Source of the DNA: Prorocentrum cordatum
Taxonomy: Eukaryota > Sar > Dinophyceae > Prorocentrales > Prorocentraceae
Length of the DNA stretch: 64,000 nucleotides
NCBI GenBank assembly: GCA_963575745.1
Contig: CAUYUJ010003075.1
Span: 1-64,000 of the forward strand
Reading direction: 5' to 3'
The position numbers were made by a program, and so were the translations under genes. Shown in pieces: positions 56,106 to 64,000 of the stretch. The notes beneath the pieces were generated by a model, which did no database searches, was not told where the DNA came from, and saw only the letters and a list, made by a program, of their open reading frames with translations. The first letter of the stretch is position 1, and each line of letters opens with the position of its first letter.

Positions 56106-59100
56106 AGCCGCGGCCGCGGCCGGAGCAGCAGCCGCGGCCGCGGCCGCGGCTGGAAGAAAAAACCACCGCGAAAAATTCCCGATAGTTTTCCCCCTCCCAG
56201 CCGCAGCCACAGCCGGAGCCGCAGCCGCGGCCGCGGCCGCGGCTGGGAGAGGAAAACCACCGCGAAAAATTCGGGATAATTTCCTCCTCCCAGCCGCGGC
56301 CGCAGCCACAGCCAGAGCCGCAGCCGCGGCCGCGGCCGCGGCTGGAAAAGGAAAACCACCGCGAAAAATTCGCGATAGTTTCCCCCTCCCAGCCGCGGCC
56401 GACGCCACAGCCAGAGCCGCAGCCGCGGCCGCGGCCGCGGCTGGAAGAAGAAAACCAGCGCGAACAATTCACGATAGTTTCCCCCTCCCAGCCGCAGCCG
56501 CAGCCGCAGCCGCGGCCGCGGCTGGAAGAAGAAAACCACCGCGAAAAAATCGCAATACTTTCCTCCTCCCAGCCGCGGCTGGAAGAAAAAAACACCGCGA
56601 AAAAATCGCGATAGTTTCCCCCTCCCAGCCGCGGCCGCAGCCGCAGCCGCAGCCGCGGCCGCGGCCGCGGCTGGAATAGGAAAACCACCGCGAAAAATTC
56701 GCGATAGTTTCCCCCTCCCAGCCGCGGCCGCAGCCACAGCCAGAGCCGCAGCCGCGGCCGGGACCGCGGCTGGAAGAAGAAAACCACCACGAAAAATTCG
56801 AGATAGTTTCCCCTTCCAAGCCGCGGCAACAGCCGCAGCCGCAGCCGCGGCCGCGCCTGGAAGAGGAAAACCACCGCGAAAAATTCGCGATAATTTTGCC
56901 CCTCCCAGCCGCGGCCACAGCCACAGCCAGAGCCGCAGACGCGGCCGCGGCCGCGGCTGGAAGAAGAAAACCACCGCGAAAAAATCGCGATAATTTCCCC
57001 CTCCCAGCCGCGGCCGCAGCCGCAACCGACGCCACAGCCAGAGCCGCAGCCGCGGCCGCGGCCGCGGCTGGAAGAAGAAAACCACCGCGAAAAATTCGCG
57101 ATAATTTCCCCCTCCCAGCTGCAGCCGCAGCCGCAGCCGCGGCCGCGGCCGCGGCCGCGGCTGGAAGAAGAAAACCACCGCGAAAAAATCGCAATAGTTT
57201 CCCCCTCCCAGCCGCGGCCGCAGCCACAGCCAGAGCCGCAGCCGCGGCCGCGGCCGCGGCTGGAAGAAGAAAACTATCGCGAAAAATTCGCGATAGTTTC
57301 CCCCTCCCAGCCGCGGCCGCAGCCGCAGCCGCAGCCGCGGCCGCGGCCGCGGCTGGAAGAGGAAAACCACCGCGAAAAATTCGCGATAATTTCCCCCTCC
57401 CAGCTGTCAGGCCGCAGCGCAGCCGCGGCCGCGGCCCAGCGGCCGCGGCTGGAAGAAGAAAACCACCGCGAAAAATTCGCGATAATTTCCCCCTCCCAGC
57501 CGCGGCCGCAGCCACAGCCAGAGCCGCAGCCGCAGCCGGAGCCGCAGCCGCGGCCGCGGCCGCGGCTGGAAGAAAACTACCGCGAAAAATTCGCGATAGT
57601 TTCCCCCTCCCAGCCGCGGCCGCAGCCGCAGCCGCAGATGCGGCCTCGGCCGCGGCTGCAAGAAGAAAAACACCGCGAAAAATTCGCGATAGTTTCCCCC
57701 TCCCAGCCGCGACCGCAACCGCAGCCGCAGCCGCGGCCGCGGCCGCGGCTGGGCAGCCGCAGCCGCGGCCGCGGCTGGAAGAAGAAAACCACCGCGAAAA
57801 ATTCGCGATAGTTCCCCCTCCCAGCCGCGGCCGGCAGCCACAGCCTAGAGCCGCAGCCGCAGCCGGAGCCGCAGCCGCGGCCGCGGCCGCGGCTGGAAGA
57901 AGAAAACAACCGCGAAAAATTCGCGATAGTTTCCCCCTCCCAACCACTGCCGCAGCCACAGCCAGAGCCGCAGCCGCGGCCGCGGCCGCGGCTGGAGGAA
58001 AACCACCGCGAAAAAATCGCGAGAATTTCCCCCTCCCAGCCGCGGCCGACGCCACAGCCAGAGCCGCAGCCGCGGCCGCGGCCGCGGCTGGAAGAAGAAA
58101 ACCACCGCGAAAAAATCGCGATAATTTCCCCCTCCCAGCTGCAGCCGCAGCCGCAGCCGCGGCCGCGGCCGCGGCCGCGGCTGGAAGAAGAAAACCACCG
58201 CGAAAAAATCGCGATAATTTCCCCCTCCCAGCCGCGGCCGCAGCCGCAACCGACGCCACAGCCAGAGCCGCAGCCGCGGCCGCGGCCGCGGCTGGAAGAA
58301 GAAAACCACCGCGAAAAATTCGCGATAATTTCCCCCTCCCAGCTGCAGCCGCAGCCGCAGCCGCGGCCGCGGCCGCGGCCGCGGCTGGAAGAAGAAAACC
58401 ACCGCGAAAAAATCGCAGTAGTTTCCCCCTCCCAGCCGCTGCGGCAGCCGCAGCCGCAGCCGCGGCCGCGGCCGCGGCTGGAAGAGGAAAACCACCGCGA
58501 AAAATTCGCGATAATTTCCCCCTCCCAGCCGCGGCCGCAGCCACAGCCAGAGCCGCAGCCGCGGCCGCGGCCGCAGCTGGAAGAAGAAAACCACCGCGAA
58601 AAAAATTCCGATAATGTCCCCTCCCGCCGGGCCGCGGCGCAGCCGCAGCCGCGGCCGCGCTCTGAAGAGGAAAACCCCGTGCGCAAAAATTTCGCGATAA
58701 TTTCCCCTCCCAGCCAGCGGCACAGCCTCATCCCAGAGCCGCCGCCCGGCCGCGGCCGCGGCTGGAAGAAGAAAACCACCGCGAAAAATTCGCGATTGTT
58801 TCCCCCTCCCAGCCGCGGCCGCAGCCGCAGCCGCAGCTCCAGCCGCGGCCGCGGCTGGACCGCGAAAAATTCGCGGTACTTTCCCCCTCCCAGCCGCGGC
58901 CGCAGCCACAGCCAGAGCCGCAGCCGCAGCCGGAGCCGCAGCCGCGGCCGCGGCCGCGGCTGGAAGAAGAAAACTACCGCGAAACATTCGCGATAGTTTC
59001 CCCCTCCCAGCCGCGGCCGCAGCCGCAGCCGCAGATGCGGCCTCGGCCGCGGCTGCAAGAAGAAAACCACCGCGAAAAATTCGCGATACTTTCCCCCTCC

Positions 59101-59330
59101 CAGCCGCGACCGCAACCGCAGCCGCAGCCGCGGCCGCGGCCGCGGCTGAAAGAGGAAAACCACCGCGAAAAATTCGCGATAGTTTCCCCCTCCCAGCCGC
59201 GGCCGCAGCCACAGCCAGAGCCGCAGCCGCGGCCGCGGCCGCGACTGGAAGAAGAAAACCACCGCGAAAAATTCCCGATAGTTTCCCTCTCTGAGCCGCG
59301 GCCGCAGCCACAGCCGCAGCCTCAAATCTA
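56106..59330. repeat. ~99 bp GC-rich minisatellite (leader of the giant gene)
   Basis: About 33 imperfect units. Each has CTGGAAGAAGAAAACCACCG, the palindrome CGCGAAAAATTCGCG, GTTTCCCCCTCCCAGCC and then a variable run of CCGCGGCCGCAGCC steps. Units of ~99 bp (multiples of 3) keep long minus-strand frames open, one of which reads WEGETIANFSRWFS, the repeat seen at the polyprotein N terminus. Whether any of it is translated is unknown. Confidence 0.9.
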
Positions 59331-59964
59331 TGTTACATACTTCATATCATAATCACCTGTGGTCCTTCGATTGCACAACTACGCTGCTTACTTCATATTT
59401 CTCCGCGGCACCTCCTCTCTGCCCACCGCGGCTCCTCCTCTCCTTGTTTGTTGCCTCCGCGGCACCCCCTCTCTGCTGAGGGGCGGAGGTGGCTCGGGCG
59501 GCTGCGGCCTTCGGTTTCGCTGGCGAGATGTACTAGAAGCTCAGGACCTGGGCATCCTTTCTAAGGCCCGTACGGTCCATCTCAGCAACTCTCCATCCCC
59601 GCTACACCTCCGGTCCGTCTTACGTTCCGCTCTGGCCCGAGATTAGGAAACAGGGCGCCCCCACACGGTCTAACTTGGGACTAGCCCCTTTGACCGTGTG
59701 CCGCTACCGTGTTCCCAGGGACGAAGCCTGCCACAGCTCCGCCCCAGCAGTCTCTGGCAACTGCCCGTACCACCAGTCCTTGGGTCCGGCTCCCGCCAGT
59801 TCTTGGGTTGGTCGCCCGCCGGCTTGTGGGTCCGGTCTCCCCTTAGGAATGGGATTGCTCCCGGGTCCAGTGGCCCGCCAGTTCTCGGGTTGGTCGCCCT
59901 GGAGTGGGATTTCTCCCTCTCTGCCGTCGGTGAGCAGTTTAACGACATGCTCAGGTCAAAATAA
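59331..59964. other. Unique spacer in the leader
   Basis: No recognisable gene. It begins A/T-richer (59331-59400). At 59778-59935 is a short imperfect duplication (CCAGTTCTTGGGTTGGTCGC and CCAGTTCTCGGGTTGGTCGC). A minus-strand open frame crosses it, but it continues into the hexamer array and is not convincing. Confidence 0.5.
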
Positions 59965-60055
59965 CCCAGGCCAAAGCCCGAGCCCGAGCCGAGGCCTGGG
60001 CCGGGGCCTGAGCCCGAGCCCGAGCCCGAGCCCGAGCCCAAGCCCGGGCCCGGGA

Positions 60056-60093
<38 letters not shown>

Positions 60094-60225
60094 AAGCCCG
60101 GGCCCGGGACCGAGCCCGAGCCCGAGCCCGAGCCCCAGCCCCAGCCCGAGCCCCAGCCCCAGCCCCAGCCCCAGCCCCAGCCCCAGCCCCAGCCCCAGCC
60201 CCAGCCCCAGCCCCAGCCCCAGCCC

Positions 60226-60266
<41 letters not shown>

Positions 60267-60275
60267 TGCGCCCGC

Positions 60276-60315
<40 letters not shown>

Positions 60316-60354
60316 AGGCCCAAACCCGAGCCCGAGCCCGAGCCCGAGCCCGCA

Positions 60355-60385
<31 letters not shown>

Positions 60386-60407
60386 ACGAGCCCGAGCCCG
60401 AGCCCGC

Positions 60408-60443
<36 letters not shown>

Positions 60444-60468
60444 GCCCGAGCCCAAGCCCGAGCCCAAA

Positions 60469-60500
<32 letters not shown>

Positions 60501-60505
60501 AGAGT

Positions 60506-60546
<41 letters not shown>

Positions 60547-60635
60547 CCCAAGCCCGAGCCCGAGCCCGACCCCCAGCCCGAGCCCGAGCCCAGGCCAAAA
60601 CCCGAGCGAGAGCCCGAGCCCGAGCCCCAGCCCGG

Positions 60636-60690
<55 letters not shown>

Positions 60691-60759
60691 AGCCCGAGCC
60701 CGAGCACGAGCCCAAACCCAGGCCCGAGCCCGAGCCCGAGCCCGAGCCCGGGCCCGGGA

Positions 60760-60794
<35 letters not shown>

Positions 60795-60840
60795 CCGCGG
60801 CCGCGCCCGAGCCCGACCCGAGCCCGAGCCCGAGCCCGAT

Positions 60841-60881
<41 letters not shown>

Positions 60882-61129
60882 AGCCCGAGACCCGAGTCCG
60901 AGCCTGCGCCAACCCGAGCCCGAGCCCGACCCGAGCCCGAGCCCCAGCCCGAGCCCAAGCCCGAGCCCGAGCCCAAGCCCGAGCCCGAGCCCGAGCCCGC
61001 TCGAGCTCGAGCCCGAGCCCGAGCACAAGCCCAAGCCCGGCAGCCCGAGCCCGAGCCCGAGCCCGGGCGCGAGCGCGAGCCCGAGCCCGAGCCCCAGCCC
61101 CAGCCCGAGCCCGAGCCCGGGCCCGAGCT

Positions 61130-61199
<70 letters not shown>

Positions 61200-61416
61200 A
61201 GCCCGAGCACGAGAGCGCGAGCACGAGCCCGAGCCGGATCCGAGCCCGAGCCCGAGCCCGAGCCCCAGCCCCAGCCCGAGCCCGGGCCCGAGCCCGAGTC
61301 CGAGCCCGAGCTCGAGCTCGAGCTCGAGCCCGAGCCCGAGCCCGAGCCCGAGAGGCCCGAGCACGAGCCCGAGAGCCCGAGCCCGAGACCGAGCCCGAGC
61401 CCGAGCCCGCGCCTGT

Positions 61417-61458
<42 letters not shown>

Positions 61459-61473
61459 AAGCCCAGGCCCAAA

Positions 61474-61506
<33 letters not shown>

Positions 61507-61815
61507 AGGCCCGAGCCCGAGCCCGAGCCCGAGTCCGAGCCCGAGCTCGAGCTCGAGCTCGAGCCCGAGCCCGAGCCCGAGCCAGAGCCCAAGCCCAGGC
61601 CGAAACCAGAGCGAAAGCCCGAGCCCCAGCCCGGGCCCGAGCCCGAGGCCGAGGCCAAGCCCGCACCCGAGCCCGAGGCCGAGCTCGAGCCCGAGCCCGA
61701 GCCAGCCCGAGCCGAACAGCCCGAGCCCAAGCCCGAGCCCGAGCCCGAGCCAGAGCCCGAGCCCGCGCCCCGAGCCCGAGCCCGAGGCCAAGCCCGGAGC
61801 CCGAGCCAGAGACAC
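59965..61815. repeat. GAGCCC hexanucleotide array (1.85 kb)
   Basis: Nearly continuous (GAGCCC)n with scattered variants such as CAGCCC (60141-60230), GCGCCC, GGGCCC and GAGCTC. Open frames on both strands (Gly-Ser, Glu-Pro, Gly-Leu, Ala-Arg polymers) are artefacts. Confidence 0.95.
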
Positions 61816-62335
61816 TGAGAAACACAGACAAAGGAGTACACATACATATATACAGAAAAGCACATGAACATAGAAACACAAAAGACAGACAGATACACAG
61901 ATACACAGACAGACACACAGGCACACAGACACGCAGACAGACAGACACCTAACAGAGAGACAGAAAAACACACGGAGACAGATACGTAGGCATAAACACA
62001 AACACAGACTCACATGCACACAAGCACAGAGACCCAGACAGACAGAGACAGGCACAAGACAGACATCCAGACACACAGAAAGACAGATATTCAGACACTG
62101 GCACAGAGCAACACAGACGAAACACAGACACACGGACCCACAGAGACAGAAAGACTGCAGAGGCACAGGGACACACAGACTAACAGACACACAGAGAGAG
62201 AGACCCACAGACAGACAGAGAGACAGGTATACTGAGAGCACAGAGATCGTTACAAGGTTGACAGTTCACGGCTGGCGCGAGTAGAACAAAGCACACAGGC
62301 AGACAGACACAGACAGACAGACACAAAGACCAACA
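61816..62335. repeat. CACAGA/CAGA repeat, short second block
   Basis: Degenerate ACACAGAC and ACAGACAG units like those at 25441-36475, interrupted by unique sequence at 62235-62290. Confidence 0.8.
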
Positions 62336-62962
62336 TGTACACACACTGCCTTCTGAAACACAGACGCATAGGCGTCAGCGTTCGAGCCCGCGTGCGCGCC
62401 TACGCCTGCGGCCTGCGTCCATGCCTGAGCTCAGGCTCGAGCGCGAGCTGCCGGAATCGAGCCTCAGCCGGAGGCTCTGTGCCTCTGATATATAAGCAAA
62501 GCCAGAGCACTTTGTCCTGAGCTAGATAAGAAACTACTCAGATTCCTCAATCCGAGCTTAATTGCAACTTTGACTGTGGAGAAAAAGGCTCGATTCTGAA
62601 TCTGGAGTTGAGGGCTGATATGTTGCGCAAGCAGTGAACTGTCTACATTCAGACGAGTAACAATGCTCACCATGAAAGCAGAGAGATCTCTAAATTATTT
62701 TCTTACGAGCAAAATAATGTGTTCGCTTTCTCGTCTGAGTTTACAATTTTGTTTGGACAATTAAATACTCGCTAGAGCTGAGATGTGTTTTCCTTTTAGT
62801 TTAGAAACTACTGCGAGCCGCTTCGAACCCAAATCTCAAGAATCAATACTCTAAATCTTCTAATACTCGGATTAAAAATCTGCTTTCTCAAAATGAACTG
62901 TTGATTGTCTTTAAAAAAAAATACAAAACCACCCAAAAGTTGCCAGATTGTTCGCCTCGGCT
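62336..62962. other. A/T-richer leader near the 5' end of the giant element
   Basis: No gene. It holds a 7 bp inverted repeat GAGCCTC..GAGGCTC (62459-62477) and, on the minus strand, CTTATATATC at 62488-62499, which could serve as a TATA-like promoter for the polyprotein transcript. The right part (62880-62960) resembles the right-hand region of family B elements (AAAATCTGCTTTCTC, CAAAACCACCCAAAAGTTG). Confidence 0.4.
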
Positions 62963-63253
62963 GTCAATCTGGTCACCGCCGGGGACCTGCTAGAGCTGCC
63001 TGCATCCGTGAGAAAGCTCAGCATCGAAGCGGAAGCTTCTGGGAGCTTTTCTACGAGGTACATCGAGTTGATAATTTTCGGAGTCAACATGAAGTCGGTT
63101 GCTCCAAGTGAACTGGTACTGAAAATCACTCTAGAGAGCTGAGCTGCTGAGGGAACGAAGTTTATATCTCAATGCTCGGAGTAAAAATCTGCTTTCTCAA
63201 AATGAATTGTCAAATATCTTTCAAAAAATCGCAAAACCACCCAAAAGTTACCA
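62963..63253 (-). mobile_element. Truncated B5-like element end
   Basis: Starts inside a terminal hairpin (GTCAATCTGGTCACCGCCGG, only the second arm), then CTGCTAGAGCTGCC, CCGTGAGAAAGCTCAGCATC and GTCAACATGAAGTCGGTTG, as in B5 from 21950. It is cut at AAAAGTTACCA by the second giant copy. Confidence 0.65.
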
Positions 63254-64000
63254 CTGGCGCCGGCGGTAAACCGTCAACCTGGTTACCGCCGGGGACCTCG
63301 TAGAGCTCCTCGCACCCTCGAGAGTGCTCGGAAAAAAAGCAGAGAGCTTCAGATATGATCTTCTTAAACATTTCAAACAAGGTATTTCCTATGTCCCCAT
63401 CCGACCCTGAAAGTGTTCGGCGCGAGGTCGAGAAACCGAGTAGCGAAGATGCATTCACACATACAAGCACACGCACACACGAGCACAAACGAGCAAATAC
63501 AGACACACAACAGACACGCAACACACCTAAAAACACAGACATACAGAGAAACATGAAACCACGCGTAGGACAGTATGCGAACACACACACACACACACAT
63601 ACACACTCACGCACACACAGACACGCACGCACGCACGCGTTCACACATAATCATATATATATATGTATGTATACATACATACATACATACACACAGGCGC
63701 ACACACCCCTACACACAAGCCGCCCACGCGCGCCTCGCCCCCCGCCCTCTCCGCCGGCGCTCCGGAGGAGGGAGGCGCTGCGCCATTCCGGGGCCGGCCC
63801 TCCCCCCACTCCACCCACTCAGCCCCCGCGGCGCGCCCGAGGCAGGGGAGAGAGAGAGAGAGAGAGAGAGAGAAAGGGGGGGGGGCGCGCGGACCACGGC
63901 GCCACCGAGGGCGCGCGCGCGCACACGCACGCGCACGCACGCACACAGAATCACACACGAGCACAGACACAAACACACATCCACACGCGCGCGCATACTC
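63254..64000 (-). mobile_element. Left end of a second giant element copy (partial)
   Basis: Matches 25122-25868 base for base except for two substitutions (near 63803 and 63831) and a different length of the GA run and its flanks near 63850. Same orientation as the first copy, and it continues beyond the window. Such near-identity suggests recent transposition, or an assembly or segmental duplicate. Confidence 0.9.

Noticed and set aside
59675-62241. Gly-Ser, Glu-Pro, Gly-Leu and Ala-Arg polymer frames of 450-770 codons.
   Set aside because: They are all frames of one GAGCCC hexamer array and cannot all be genes. None has a non-repeat domain.

Overview
The window looks like nuclear DNA of a GC-rich protist. 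A dinoflagellate is my best guess, because of the very GC-rich intron-poor coding, the huge simple-repeat load and a Cys/His-rich motif that I associate from memory with dinoflagellate repeat proteins. No rRNA, tRNA, ribosomal-protein or other anchor gene is present to confirm this. Essentially the whole window is rolling-circle (Helitron/Helentron-type) transposon material, nested several layers deep.

Layout. Positions 1-5303 hold a decayed Helitron-type gene on the minus strand (called H1 here). It is broken by several frameshifts and by a complete 1.24 kb non-autonomous element (A1, 2261-3499). Positions 5304-25121 are a nest of non-autonomous elements of two families. Family A is built of ~178 bp tandem monomers plus a ~265 bp tail. 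Family B is ~0.4 kb. Both are oriented with their 3' end at the left. They share a terminal ~50 bp: end CTGG(G)CGCC, a 10 bp stem hairpin, then a subterminal inverted repeat that recurs at the other end. Inside one A element sits a ~2.07 kb foreign, less GC-rich segment with a 229-codon unknown ORF.

From 25122 rightward lies a giant autonomous element (minus strand). Reading 3' to 5' it has the same terminal hairpin, 11 kb of CACAGA-type repeat with a ~4.7 kb higher-order period, and one uninterrupted 6208-codon ORF (36652-55278). Upstream of the ORF is a leader with a (TCG)98 tract, ~3.2 kb of a ~99 bp GC-rich minisatellite, 1.85 kb of GAGCCC hexamers and a less GC-rich leader. The ORF combines a CW-type zinc finger, a Helitron DUF6570-like region, an HUH Rep nuclease with the two-tyrosine YxxxYxxK motif, a PIF1-type helicase, an endonuclease/exonuclease/phosphatase (EEP) domain and a C19/USP-type ubiquitin peptidase.

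At 63254 the left end of a second, almost identical giant element begins, in the same orientation, 38,132 bp from the first. The ends of A, B and the giant element are so alike that the giant polyprotein is the likely source of the machinery moving the small elements. That link is inference.
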